From Jidongwangia harbinensis (GTDB lineage Bacteria; Actinomycetota; Actinomycetes; Mycobacteriales; Micromonosporaceae), in NCBI RefSeq assembly GCF_020216025.1, contig NZ_JAIWNC010000022.1:124001-188000 (forward strand): a DNA stretch of 64,000 nucleotides. The letters are read 5' to 3'. The position numbers were made by a program, and so were the translations under genes. The notes beneath the pieces were generated by a model. That model searched no databases. It was given only the letters and a program-made list of their open reading frames with translations, and had not been told where the DNA came from. This document shows positions 53,522-62,509 of this stretch, piece by piece (the first letter of the stretch is position 1; every line of letters starts with the position of its first letter).

Positions 53522-54528
53522 TCACCGATACCCCGGCGCCGGTGCAGAACCGGCCGGTCGCCACGAAGGGCCGGGTGTACCGGCCCAATCAGCGACACAT
53601 TCCGGTGCTGGCGACGCTGGCGCTGCTGGCCCTGATGTACGGCCTCGGCGTCGCCAACTACGAGGGCTTCTCCGACACCCAGGTCCTGCTGAACATCTTC
53701 GTGGACAACGCGTTCCTGCTGGTCGTGGCGGTCGGGATGACGTTCGTGATCCTCACCGGCGGCATCGACCTGTCGGTCGGCGCGGTGGTCGCCCTGACCA
53801 CCGTGGTGGCCGCGACGCTGCTCGGCAAGGACTGGCCGCCCGGCGTGGTGCTGCCGCTGGTCCTGCTGATCGGCACCACCATTGGGCTGGCGATGGGCTG
53901 CATCATCCACTTCTTCGAGATCCCGCCGTTCATCGCCACCCTGGCCGGCATGTTCCTGGCCCGCGGTCTCTGCCACCTGATCAGCAAGGAGGCCATCCCG
54001 ATCACCGACGGCTTCTGGACCTCGATGGCCCAGGAACGGCTGCGTTTCGGCGGGTTCTTCATCTCGCTGAGCGTGGTGATCGCGGTGGTCGTGGTGCTGA
54101 TCGCCGCGTTCGTGCTGGCGTACACCCGGATCGGCCGCAACGTGTACGCGATCGGCGGCAACGCCCAGTCCGCGCTGCTGATGGGGCTGCCGGTCGGCCG
54201 TACCCGGATCTCGGTGTACGCCATCAGCGGGTTCTGCTCCGCGCTCGGCGGCGTGCTGCTCAGCTTCTACATGCTCTCCGGCGACCCGCTGCACGCCCAG
54301 GGCCTGGAACTGGACGCCATCGCGGCGGTGGTGATCGGCGGCACGCTGCTCTCCGGCGGCTCCGGTTTCCTGTTCGGCACCGTACTCGGTGTGCTGGTCC
54401 TGGGCCTGATCCAGACCATCATCACGTTCCAGGGCACGCTGAGTTCGTGGTGGACCCGGATCGTGATCGGCGGACTGCTGTTCGCGTTCGTCCTGCTCCA
54501 ACGGCTGGTGACCCGGCGAGCCCGCTGA
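53518..54528 (+). CDS. yjfF: Sugar ABC transporter permease, YjfF-like
   Basis: 336 aa, second RbsC-type permease: LTGGIDLSVGAVVALTTVVA, YAIGGNAQSALLMGLPVGRTRI and VVIGGTLLSGGSGFLFGTVLGV. The two permeases presumably form a heterodimer. Last gene of the importer operon. Confidence 0.9.
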   Translation: MITDTPAPVQNRPVATKGRVYRPNQRHIPVLATLALLALMYGLGVANYEGFSDTQVLLNIFVDNAFLLVVAVGMTFVILTGGIDLSVGAVVALTTVVAATLLGKDWPPGVVLPLVLLIGTTIGLAMGCIIHFFEIPPFIATLAGMFLARGLCHLISKEAIPITDGFWTSMAQERLRFGGFFISLSVVIAVVVVLIAAFVLAYTRIGRNVYAIGGNAQSALLMGLPVGRTRISVYAISGFCSALGGVLLSFYMLSGDPLHAQGLELDAIAAVVIGGTLLSGGSGFLFGTVLGVLVLGLIQTIITFQGTLSSWWTRIVIGGLLFAFVLLQRLVTRRAR

Positions 54529-54595
54529 TCGGGCCGGTGCACCGACCCTCGTATCCTGACTCCTCACCGAATGTCGGTTGCGGGGAGTGACGAGC

Positions 54596-56278
54596 ATGAG
54601 CGAGCAGACATCCGGGGACGGCGCCGGGTTCGCCGGCCTGGAGTTGCGCAGCGAGCTGCTGCGCGCGCTGACCAGTCTGGGGTACGAGGAACCGACGCCG
54701 ATCCAGCGGGAGGCGATCCCGCCGTTGCTGGCCGGACACGACCTGCTCGGGCAGGCGGCCACCGGCACCGGCAAGACCGCCGCGTTCGCGTTGCCGCTGC
54801 TCCAGGGCCTGGACCGGAAGACCGGCGGCACCGGCCCGTCGGCGCTGGTCCTGGTGCCCACCCGGGAACTCGCCGAGCAGGTGTCGCAGGCCGTGCACCG
54901 GTACGGGCGGGACCTCGGCGTACGGGTGCTCCCGGTGTACGGCGGGCAGCCCATCGGCCGCCAGTTGCAGGCGCTGCAGCGCGGCGTGGACGTGGTGGTC
55001 GGCACGCCGGGCCGGGTGCTGGACCACATCGGCCGGGCCACGCTGGAGCTGGGTGACGTCCGTACCGTCGTGCTCGACGAGGCGGACGAGATGCTCGACA
55101 TGGGCTTCGCCGAGGACATCGAGGCGATCCTCGCGGAGACCCCCGGGGAACGGCAGACCGTGCTGTTCTCCGCCACCATGCCGCCGCGGATCGACAGCAT
55201 CGCCCGCCGCCACCTGCGCGAGCCGGTCCGCATCCAGATGGGCCGGCAGGAGTCCGCGCCGGGCGAGATCCCGCTGGTGCGGCAGAGCGCGTACGTGGTG
55301 CCCCGGGCCCACAAGTCGGCCGCGCTGGCCCGGGTGCTGGACGTGGAGGCGCCCACCGCGGCGATCGTGTTCTGCCGTACCCGGGAAGAGGTGGACCAGG
55401 TCACCGAGACCCTCAACGGGCGCGGCTACCGGGCCGAGGCGCTGCACGGCGGGATGAGCCAGGACCAGCGCGACCGGGTGATGGGCCGGCTCCGGGCCGG
55501 TGCCACGGAACTGCTGGTGGCCACGGACGTCGCCGCCCGCGGCCTGGACGTCGAGCAGCTCACCCACGTGGTCAACTACAACGTCCCGTCGGCCCCGGAG
55601 GCGTACGTGCACCGGATCGGCCGGGTCGGCCGGGCCGGGCGCGAGGGCGCGGCGATCACGCTGGCCGAGCCGCGGGAGAACCGCATGCTCAAGGCCATCG
55701 AACGGCTGACCCGCCAGCGGATCACGCTGGAGAGCGTGCCGACCGTCACCGACCTGCGGGCCCGCCGGATGGAACTCACCCGCGCCGCGATCCAGGGCAG
55801 CCTCGGCGACGACGACCTGGAACGCTTCCGCGTGGTGATCGAGTCGCTCACCGACGAGGCCGACCTCGAACGGGTGGCGCTGGCCGCGGTCAAGCTGGCC
55901 CACGAGGCGGCCGGCGGCGACGTGGACGAGGAGGAGATCCCCGCGGTGGCCCCGCCCCGGGAAGCACCGTCCCGGGATGCGCGGCGCTCCGAGCCGTACC
56001 GTGGGCAGGGAAAGGGCCGCCCGGGCGGCGACACCGGCGCGACCCGGCTGTTCTTCGGCCTCGGCCGGCGGGCCGGGCTGCGCCCGCAGGACCTGGTCGG
56101 CGCGATCGCCGGCGAGTCCGGGCTGAGCGCCCGGGACATCGGCGCGATCCAGATCACCGACCGGTTCTCGCTGGTCGAGGTGCCGGAGTCGGCCGCCGAG
56201 ATGGTCATCGCGGCGATGCAGCAGGCGACCATCCGCGGGCGCCGGCCCACCGTGCGGCGGGAGCGCTACTCCCGCTGA
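54596..56278 (+). CDS. DEAD-box RNA helicase (DbpA/CsdA-like)
   Basis: 560 aa. Q motif PTPIQ, motif I ATGTGKT (55-61), PTRELA, VGTPGRVLDH, DEAD in VLDEADEMLD, SAT in SATMPPR, motif VI HRIGRVGRAGREG. The C-terminal ~75 residues (TRLFFGLGRRAGLRPQDLVGAIAGESGLSARDIGAIQI) form the DbpA-type RNA-binding domain. It remodels structured RNA, probably in ribosome assembly or cold adaptation. ATG 54596 with GGGGAG upstream; a -10 box TATCCT is at 54552. Confidence 0.92.
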   Translation: MSEQTSGDGAGFAGLELRSELLRALTSLGYEEPTPIQREAIPPLLAGHDLLGQAATGTGKTAAFALPLLQGLDRKTGGTGPSALVLVPTRELAEQVSQAVHRYGRDLGVRVLPVYGGQPIGRQLQALQRGVDVVVGTPGRVLDHIGRATLELGDVRTVVLDEADEMLDMGFAEDIEAILAETPGERQTVLFSATMPPRIDSIARRHLREPVRIQMGRQESAPGEIPLVRQSAYVVPRAHKSAALARVLDVEAPTAAIVFCRTREEVDQVTETLNGRGYRAEALHGGMSQDQRDRVMGRLRAGATELLVATDVAARGLDVEQLTHVVNYNVPSAPEAYVHRIGRVGRAGREGAAITLAEPRENRMLKAIERLTRQRITLESVPTVTDLRARRMELTRAAIQGSLGDDDLERFRVVIESLTDEADLERVALAAVKLAHEAAGGDVDEEEIPAVAPPREAPSRDARRSEPYRGQGKGRPGGDTGATRLFFGLGRRAGLRPQDLVGAIAGESGLSARDIGAIQITDRFSLVEVPESAAEMVIAAMQQATIRGRRPTVRRERYSR

Positions 56279-56311
56279 TTGCCGGCGGGCCGACCGGGGT
56301 ACCGGGAGGCC

Positions 56312-57268
56312 ATGACGGAGTACGGAATCCACGCCTCGCACGAGCAGATCCCACCCGCCGAGCTGCTGGCCGCCGTGATCGCCGCGGAACGCGCCGGCTT
56401 CGACGCGGCCATGTGCTCCGACCACTTCTCGCCGTGGAGCGCGCGGCAGGGCCAGTCCGGGTTCGCCTGGGCCTGGCTCGGCGCCGCGCTGCAGGCCACC
56501 AACCTGTCGTTCGGCGTGGTCAACGCGCCCGGACAGCGCTACCACCCGGCGATCATCGCCCAGGCGATCGGCACGCTCGGCGCCATGTACCCGGGCCGGT
56601 TCTGGGCCGCGCTGGGCAGCGGCGAGTACAGCAACGAGCACATCACCGGCGACGTCTGGCCGCGCAAGGACGTCCGCAACGCCCGGCTGCGGGAGTGCGT
56701 GGACGTGATCCGCGAACTGCTGGCCGGCGAGGAGGTGAGCCGCGACGGCCTGGTCCGGGTGGACCGCGCCCGGCTCTGGACCCGGCCGGAGACGCCGCCG
56801 TCGCTGATCGGCGCCGCGGTCAGCCCGGCGACCGCCGCCTGGTGCGCGGAATGGGCCGACGGTCTGGTCACGGTCAACGCGCCGGAGGCGACGCTGCGGG
56901 AGATGATCGCCGCCTACCGCGGCGCGGGCGGACGCGGCCCGATCGCCCTGCAGGTCCACCTGAGCTGGGCGCCGACCGAGCGGGAGGCCGAGGAGATCGC
57001 GTACGACCAGTGGCGCAGCAACGTCTTCGCGCCGCCGGTCTGCTGGGACCTGGAGACCGTGGAGCACTTCGACGTGGTGGCCGAGGAGGTCACGCTGGAC
57101 AAGGTGCGCTCGGTGGTGAACGTCTCCGCAGACCTGGAGCGGCACATCGAGTGGTTGCGCGGTTATGCGGCGCTGGGCTTCGATCGGATCTACCTGCACC
57201 ACGTGGGGCAGGACCTGATGCCGTTCGTGGAGACCTTCGGCGCCAAGGTGCTGCCCGCCCTGCGCTGA
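56312..57268 (+). CDS. LLM-class flavin-dependent oxidoreductase
   Basis: 318 aa TIM-barrel enzyme. Starts MTEYGIHASHEQIPPAELLAAVIAAERAGFDAAMCSDHFSPW, with PGRFWAALGSGE and LLAGEEVSRDGLVRV, a non-F420 (FMN/F420 uncertain) subgroup common in actinobacteria. The substrate is unknown. GGGAGG lies just before ATG 56312. Followed by the repeat-filled gap. Confidence 0.82.
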   Translation: MTEYGIHASHEQIPPAELLAAVIAAERAGFDAAMCSDHFSPWSARQGQSGFAWAWLGAALQATNLSFGVVNAPGQRYHPAIIAQAIGTLGAMYPGRFWAALGSGEYSNEHITGDVWPRKDVRNARLRECVDVIRELLAGEEVSRDGLVRVDRARLWTRPETPPSLIGAAVSPATAAWCAEWADGLVTVNAPEATLREMIAAYRGAGGRGPIALQVHLSWAPTEREAEEIAYDQWRSNVFAPPVCWDLETVEHFDVVAEEVTLDKVRSVVNVSADLERHIEWLRGYAALGFDRIYLHHVGQDLMPFVETFGAKVLPALR

Positions 57269-57397
57269 CCGGCCCCGCCGGACGCCGAGCACGCCGGTGA
57301 TGATCCGAGCGGGCGTGGCGGCCAGGACGACGTCCGCACCAGCCTGACCGCGCCGTGAACACCGCTGATGGCGGCTTGCCGAGGCGGCGCGCGGCTT

Positions 57398-57825
57398 CGC
57401 TCGACTTGTGGTGCTCGCCGCGCCGGAATTGCACACGCGCGGGCGGTGTCGGCGGTGTGTGTGGGCTTGAGGCGCCTACCGCGCCCGACTTCCACACGTC
57501 CCGGTGGTGTCGGCGGTGTGTGTGGACTTGAGGCGCCTACCGCGCCCGACTTCCACACGTCCCGGTCGTGTCGGCGGTGTGTGTGGGCTTGTGGTGCTCG
57601 CCGCGCCGGAATTGCACACGCGCGGGTGGTGTCGGCGGTGTGTGTGGACTTGAGGCGCCTACCGCGCCCGACTTCCACACGTCCCGGTCGTGTCGGCGTT
57701 GCGTGGGGGCTTGTGGTGCCCAGCGCGCCGGAACTTCACACGTGTCGGTGACGCCGGTGGAGCGTGCGGACTTGTGGCGCCTGCCGTGCCCGAACTCCAC
57801 ACGTCCCGGCGGCGCCCTCGGGCGG
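57398..57825 (+). repeat. Locus D of the 61-bp hairpin repeat family (7 units)
   Basis: Units at about 57398, 57459, 57520, 57581, 57642, 57703 and 57764, exactly 61 bp apart. Two sub-types alternate: one with GTGTGGACTTGAGGCGCC and the nested stem GTGTGGA..GGCGC/GCGCC..TCCACAC, the other with GGGCTTGTGGTGCTC and GCGCCGGAATTGCACAC. The alternation means that pairs or triplets of units were duplicated together. Lies between two genes on the same strand. Confidence 0.9.
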
Positions 57826-57843
57826 TGCTGCGGCTGCGGCGAT

Positions 57844-57880
57844 GTGCGACCGGCACGGGTCTGCGACTGCCGGTGCGCAC
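57844..57880. repeat. 12-bp stem hairpin beside locus D
   Basis: GTGCGACCGGCA (57844-57855) pairs fully with 57868-57880 apart from one bulged G, loop 12 nt. It follows the last 61-bp unit by about 20 bp, as palindromes do at loci B and C. Confidence 0.65.
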
Positions 57881-58394
57881 GGTGCGAAAGTCGCGTCTGA
57901 TCGACTCACCAGATCTGTGACGCCGGGATGGGACACCCCGGATTGCCGGCACTCGGCAACGCCGCTGACTGGCATCCGGCACGCCTTCCGCACTCCGCCG
58001 ATCTTGGAGTTGCGGCGGAACAAAAGCCATTTTGCATCGACGAATCGGGCATCATAAAGTCCACGATCTACAGGGCCGGCGGTGCGTGCGTGGCGGTGGG
58101 GGACGGGTACTCTCGGTACTCGGCGGGCTGCCCGGTGTGCTGGTCGCGGCTCAGTTGGCACGTTTTCGCGGAAAAAGACGGGCTCGCGTTGAACCCCGGA
58201 CATCGGCCGAACGGATGATGCCGGCGGGTCGGCGTACCTCGCATATTTCTTCTTTAATTGCGCCTCAAGAACGCACTAAATTTCTCGCCTGAATTGGCTT
58301 CGCGGCCGGATGTTTCTTATTTTCTTGATGCCGGCCCGAATGGATGCTCGTGGGGGGCACCGCGGGCGGCGAGAAGTGATAGAAGAGGTATCCC
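57881..58394. other. Unusually AT-rich leader region before the LAxTG protein gene
   Basis: No supported gene. The part from about 58220 to 58340 is much richer in A and T (CATATTTCTTCTTTAATTGC, TTTCTTATTTTCTTG) than anything else in the window. It probably contains the promoter and a long untranslated leader; I cannot assign a known riboswitch. AGAGG at 58384-58388 is the ribosome binding site. Confidence 0.5.
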
Positions 58395-59804
58395 ATGCGA
58401 AGGTCGACCTCCCGTCGCGCCGCCACCCGACCGCGTTTCGACCGTCGTCTGATCGGCGTCGCCGCCGCCGTCGTGGTGTTCGGCGGCCTGATCGGCGTCA
58501 CCCAGATCTCGAACGCCGGTGACAAGTCCGGACCGGAGAAGGTCAACGGCCTGGAGATCCTCGCCAACGACTGTGGCAAGAGCCGGCTGGCGCCGCACGA
58601 CGGCTTCCAGAAGGGCGAGCGGTGCGTGTCCACCGAGTTCGGCGAGGTCGGCCCGGCGGAGAAGAACCCGACGCTGCTGATCACCGAGGCGCCGAAGTCG
58701 GTACGCGCCGGTGAGTCGTTCCAGCTCAAGGTCAGTACGCGCAACCTGGTGCGGGACCGGTTCCTGGCCGCCGGGCAGGGCGGCTACTACGTGGAGAGTT
58801 CGGTGCTCACCCCGGAAGGGCTGGTCCGCGGTCACTTCCACACGGCCTGCCGGATGCTCTCCTCCACCCGGGCGGCGGTCGACCCGGCACCGGTCCCGGC
58901 CTTCTTCGTGGCCACCGAGGACCGCCGGGGCGGCGCGCAGCCGGACACCGTGACGATCCAGGTGCCGGGGCTGCCGGACGACGGCATCGCGCAGTGCGCC
59001 TCCTGGGCCGGCGACGGTTCGCACCGCATCCCGATGATGCAGCGCGCCAACCAGACCCCGGCGTTCGACGCGGTACGGATCCGGGTCGAGCGGGGCCGCC
59101 CGCCGGCGGACGACGAGGACGACGAGGACGACGAGAACGACGAGGACAACCCGCCGGCCCCGGGCGACGGAGAGGGCAACGGCGACGGCAACGCGCCGGG
59201 CGACGGCAACGACGACGGCAACGCGCCGGGCGACGGCAACGGCGACGGCGACGGCAACCCGCCGGGCGACGGGGACGGTGACGGCGACGGGAACCCGCCG
59301 GCCCAGGACGGCGGAAACCAGCCGAACCCGGTCGCCACCAAGCCGACGACCAAGACCTCCACCCGGCCCGCCAAGCCCCCGGCCGACAAGCCGGCAACCC
59401 AGGACAAGCCCCGCGAGGAAGCCGACCGGGACGAGGCCGACCGGGACGAGGCCGACCGGGACGAGGCCGACCGGGCGGAGAGCGGACGCGGCGACGAGGA
59501 CGCCGAGACGGCCCAGGCCGTGCGGCCGAAGCCGTCGGCGACCGCCCGTAAGGGTGCGGTCAAGAAGGAGTCCACGGACGAGACCGAGGACGCCGAGCAG
59601 GCCCCGGCGGCCGAGCTGCAGTCGCAGCAGGACGCGGCCGTGCTGGCCGAGCCGGCGCCGCCGCCCGCGGACGACTCGCCGAAGCTGGCGCTGACCGGGG
59701 TCAACACGATCGCCATCGCCGGTGCCGGGCTGCTGCTGATCCTCGGCGGCGTGGTCCTGTTCGGTTCGCTGCGCCGGCGCCGCGCCGAGTCCGGCTGGCG
59801 CTGA
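58395..59804 (+). CDS. Cell-wall protein with LAxTG (class E) sorting signal
   Basis: 469 aa. N-terminal membrane/signal segment (RRLIGVAAAVVVFGGLIGVTQISNA), a globular domain of ~190 residues with paired cysteines (NDCGKS, GERCVS, TACRM, AQCAS), then a long low-complexity stalk: Asp/Glu-rich, GDGN repeats, EADRD repeats, Ala/Pro-rich. The C-terminus has LALTG, a hydrophobic span (IAIAGAGLLLILGGVVLFGSL) and RRRR, a complete sorting signal for a class E sortase. Lacks a sortase partner in the window. Terminated by a long hairpin. Confidence 0.85.
   Translation: MRRSTSRRAATRPRFDRRLIGVAAAVVVFGGLIGVTQISNAGDKSGPEKVNGLEILANDCGKSRLAPHDGFQKGERCVSTEFGEVGPAEKNPTLLITEAPKSVRAGESFQLKVSTRNLVRDRFLAAGQGGYYVESSVLTPEGLVRGHFHTACRMLSSTRAAVDPAPVPAFFVATEDRRGGAQPDTVTIQVPGLPDDGIAQCASWAGDGSHRIPMMQRANQTPAFDAVRIRVERGRPPADDEDDEDDENDEDNPPAPGDGEGNGDGNAPGDGNDDGNAPGDGNGDGDGNPPGDGDGDGDGNPPAQDGGNQPNPVATKPTTKTSTRPAKPPADKPATQDKPREEADRDEADRDEADRDEADRAESGRGDEDAETAQAVRPKPSATARKGAVKKESTDETEDAEQAPAAELQSQQDAAVLAEPAPPPADDSPKLALTGVNTIAIAGAGLLLILGGVVLFGSLRRRRAESGWR
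59172..59475 (+). repeat. Low-complexity stalk repeats in the LAxTG protein
   Basis: GGCGACGGCAACG-type units coding GDGN/GDGD (59172-59300) and four 15-bp units GAGGCCGACCGGGAC coding EADRD (59416-59475). Confidence 0.8.
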
Positions 59805-59809
59805 CCTGG

Positions 59810-59857
59810 CACACGACTGACCCCCGGCCCGTCCGGGGGGCGGGGGTCAGTCGTGTG
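59810..59857. terminator. 17-bp bidirectional hairpin terminator
   Basis: CACACGACTGACCCCCG (59810-59826) pairs perfectly with 59841-59857. It lies between two convergent genes and includes the stop codon of the minus-strand gene (TGA at 59847-59849 on that strand). Confidence 0.88.
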
Positions 59858-60767
59858 TCACCCGCAGCAGCAGTTGCGCGGACGGCGTCTCCGGGTCGTC
59901 CGCGTCGACGACCGCCAGCAGGGACACCTCGCCCGCCCGGGCCCGGCGTACCGCCAGACCTTCGACCTTGAACACGGCGCCGCCGGTGGCCGGTAGCGCG
60001 GCCACCGACACCGACCGGTCGCCGTCCAGCAACGCCAGCGCCGCGCCCACCACCGGGCCGTCGTCCACCGCGTTCGGGGTGTCCTCGGCGGCACCGCTGG
60101 CCAGCACCCGACCGTCCGGCAACGCCACCGCGTCGGTGACCGCCAGCGCCACCCCGGCGGCCGTGCCGAGGTCGTAACGGCGCGGGCCGGCGACGCCGAC
60201 CCGGTCCGGGTGGCCGGTGCCGGTCACCACGGCGAGCAGTGCCGCCAGGTCCACGTCGGCGCTGGCGGACGGCACCCCGGCGGCGGCATTGCCGCGCTGG
60301 AACCAGCGCAGCCGGTCGCCCAGCCGGCACGCGCCCTCCAGGTTGAGGCGGTCCGGCGGTAGGCCGAGGACCGCGGCGACGCGGTGGAACACCGGGGTCA
60401 GATCGACCATGCGGTACGCCGGGCCGGCCGCCCCGAGCGTGACCAGCGATGCGCGCATCCGGACCGGCGTGGAGCCCGAACCGAGCAGCAGTACCCCGTC
60501 CCGCCCGTCCACCGGTACCGGGCAGGCGGCCTCGAAGTCGGGCTTCAGTGGCTTCGTACCCGATGCCGAACTGAATGTCTCGTGCCCGTCGACGGCCGCC
60601 GCCACGCGCACCGGGCGGATCCCGTCCGGCCGTTGCCACGCGGCGTGCGTGGCGTCGTCCTGCGCGATCAGCCAGCCGTCGCCGAACGGGGCGATCGCCG
60701 ACGCCGCCCGTACCGGTGCACCGTCGTCGAACCGCAGCGCGGTGACCCGCTCCACCTCGACCCGCAT
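59847..60767 (-). CDS. Conserved actinobacterial protein, propeller-like, unknown function
   Basis: 306 aa, no signal peptide. Repeated strands with patterns such as FGDGWLIAQDDATHAAWQRPDGIRPVRV, DGVLLLGSGSTPVRMRASLV and GRVLASGAAEDTPNAVDDGPVVGAAL suggest a beta-propeller. ATG 60767 (MRVEVERVTALRF) is preceded by GGAGGGA at 9 nt. I do not recognise an enzyme. Confidence 0.65.
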   Translation of the reverse strand: MRVEVERVTALRFDDGAPVRAASAIAPFGDGWLIAQDDATHAAWQRPDGIRPVRVAAAVDGHETFSSASGTKPLKPDFEAACPVPVDGRDGVLLLGSGSTPVRMRASLVTLGAAGPAYRMVDLTPVFHRVAAVLGLPPDRLNLEGACRLGDRLRWFQRGNAAAGVPSASADVDLAALLAVVTGTGHPDRVGVAGPRRYDLGTAAGVALAVTDAVALPDGRVLASGAAEDTPNAVDDGPVVGAALALLDGDRSVSVAALPATGGAVFKVEGLAVRRARAGEVSLLAVVDADDPETPSAQLLLRVTHD

Positions 60768-60918
60768 CCGTGCCGTCCCTCCGCGCGCTTCCCCGTGCCG
60801 CCATCCGATCACCACACGACCTGTCCAGCCAAGCGTCGCCCGGCATTCACCCGGTCCATCACCGGGCGACAGCTCCGAACCGCTCAATCAGCTGAACCCC
60901 ACGTATCAGGGAGGTTCG

Positions 60919-62076
60919 ATGGACCGGCGGACGATGTTGCGTACCACGGTGATGGGCGCCGGAGCGATGGCGTTGCCGTTCACCGCCTGGCCGGCCGCGT
61001 ACGGCGCGCCCGCGCAGAACGCGGCCGGTCCGTACGGCCCGCTGCAGCCGGCCGACGCGAACGGCATTCAGCTGCCGGCCGGCTTCACCAGCCAGGTGGT
61101 GGCCCGTTCCGGCCAGGTGGTGCCCGGTACCAGCTACCGGTGGCACTCCGCCCCGGACGGCGGCGCGGTGTTCGCCAACGGCTCCGGCTGGGTGTACGTC
61201 TCCAATGCGGAGGTGTCCGCGTCGTCCGGCGGCGGCGCGTCCCGGATCGTGTTCTCGTCGACCGGCGCGATCGCCGGCGCGTCCCGGATCCTGTCCGGGA
61301 CGAACCAGAACTGTGCCGGCGGCCGAACCCCGTGGCACACCTGGTTGTCCTGCGAGGAGGTGTCGCTGGGCCGGGTCAGCGAGACGTATCCGCTGGGCGG
61401 GACCGCGGTGGTCCGGCCGGCGATGGGCCGGTTCAAGCACGAGGCGGCGGCGGCCGACCCGGTACGCAAGGTGATCTACCTGACCGAGGACGAACCGGAC
61501 GGCAAGTTCTACCGGTTCGTGCCGACCAGCTGGGGCGACCTGTCCAGCGGCACGCTGCAGGTGCTGCGCGCCGGGTCGGCCACCTCCGGGTCGTTCACCT
61601 GGGCCACGGTGCCGGACCCGGACGGCTCACCCACCGCGACCCGCAGCCAGGTGTCCGGGGCGAAGTCGTTCGACGGGGGCGAGGGCTGCCACTACGCCGC
61701 GGACACGGTGTGGTTCACCACCAAGGGCGACAACCGGATCTGGCAGGTCAACCTGCTGACCGGCACCTATCAGCTCGGGTACGACGACGCGCTGGTCGAC
61801 GGCACCGCGCCGCTGACCGGGGTGGACAACATCACGGGTACGCCGGCCGGCGACCTGTACGTGGCCGAGGACGGCGGCAGCATGGACATCTGCCTGATCA
61901 CGCCGGCCGATCAGGTCTCGGTGTTTCTGCGGGTCACCGGGCACAGCGGCTCGGAGATCACCGGTCCGGCGTTCACCCCCGCCGGCGACCGGCTCTACTT
62001 CTCCTCCCAGCGCGGTACGTCCGGCTCGTCCTCCGGCGGCATCACGTACTGCGTGACCGGGCCGTTCCGTACCTGA
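60919..62076 (+). CDS. Tat-exported DUF839 (PhoX-like) protein
   Basis: 385 aa. Twin-arginine signal (DRRTMLRTTVMGAGAMALP, cleavage after AYGA). The body has the DUF839/PhoX features WHTWLSCEEV, GRFKHEAAAADPVRKVIYLTEDEPDGKFYRFVP and GGEGCHYAADTVWFTTKGDNRIWQV, the acidic residues that bind Ca/Fe in PhoX. Probably an extracellular calcium-dependent phosphatase or a related propeller. ATG 60919 after GGGAGG. Confidence 0.85.
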   Translation: MDRRTMLRTTVMGAGAMALPFTAWPAAYGAPAQNAAGPYGPLQPADANGIQLPAGFTSQVVARSGQVVPGTSYRWHSAPDGGAVFANGSGWVYVSNAEVSASSGGGASRIVFSSTGAIAGASRILSGTNQNCAGGRTPWHTWLSCEEVSLGRVSETYPLGGTAVVRPAMGRFKHEAAAADPVRKVIYLTEDEPDGKFYRFVPTSWGDLSSGTLQVLRAGSATSGSFTWATVPDPDGSPTATRSQVSGAKSFDGGEGCHYAADTVWFTTKGDNRIWQVNLLTGTYQLGYDDALVDGTAPLTGVDNITGTPAGDLYVAEDGGSMDICLITPADQVSVFLRVTGHSGSEITGPAFTPAGDRLYFSSQRGTSGSSSGGITYCVTGPFRT

Positions 62077-62118
62077 GTCGCCGTGCGGGCCGGGCCCGCC
62101 TCGCCTACCGTGGAGGTG

Positions 62119-62352
62119 GTGTTCATCCTCTTCGGGTTCCGCACCTCGCACCGCCGGCTGGGCGTCCGCACCATGACGTGTGACGTCTGCGGGATGACCG
62201 CGGCTCAGGGCCTGGTCAAGCGCTCCACCAAGTTCACGCTGTTCTTCATCCCGCTGTTTCCGGTGAAGCGGCCGACCTATTTGCGCGAGTGCACCCACTG
62301 CGGTGCCACCCGCCCCCTCCCCGAGCACCAGGTCACGTCCCTGATGGCCTGA
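62119..62352 (+). CDS. Small zinc-ribbon protein
   Basis: 77 aa: FILFGFRTSHRRLG, then two Cys pairs (CDVC at ~23-26 and CTHC at ~62-65) around RSTKFTLFFIPLFPVKRPTY. This is the common actinobacterial zinc-ribbon protein of unknown function. GTG 62119 is chosen over GTG 62083 because homologous proteins, as I recall them, begin MFILFG and because TACCGT ends 7 nt before it (leaderless type). Confidence 0.7.
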   Translation: MFILFGFRTSHRRLGVRTMTCDVCGMTAAQGLVKRSTKFTLFFIPLFPVKRPTYLRECTHCGATRPLPEHQVTSLMA

Positions 62353-62467
62353 CTCGCCCAGAATTCGCCGGTGCGAAGCGGGTGTTCCCGCGCGGTAGGC
62401 GTGAACGCGGCGTTTCGTGGCTGTTGACAGCCCGTGACGGAGGGATCAGCATATTCGCATCGATCCA

Positions 62468-62481
62468 TGGGAGCGCTCCCA
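62468..62481. promoter_or_regulatory. CebR-type operator TGGGAGCGCTCCCA
   Basis: Perfect 14-bp palindrome identical to the box of CebR/CelR, the LacI-family repressors that react to cellobiose and control cellulases in Streptomyces and Thermobifida. It lies 28 bp before the start codon of the cellulase gene. Confidence 0.92.
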
Positions 62482-62509
62482 GGATCGCCCTTCAGCATGA
62501 GGAGCGTCA

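Noticed and set aside
57881..58394. Riboswitch (for example c-di-AMP type) before the surface-protein gene
   Set aside because: None of the conserved core sequences I know could be found.
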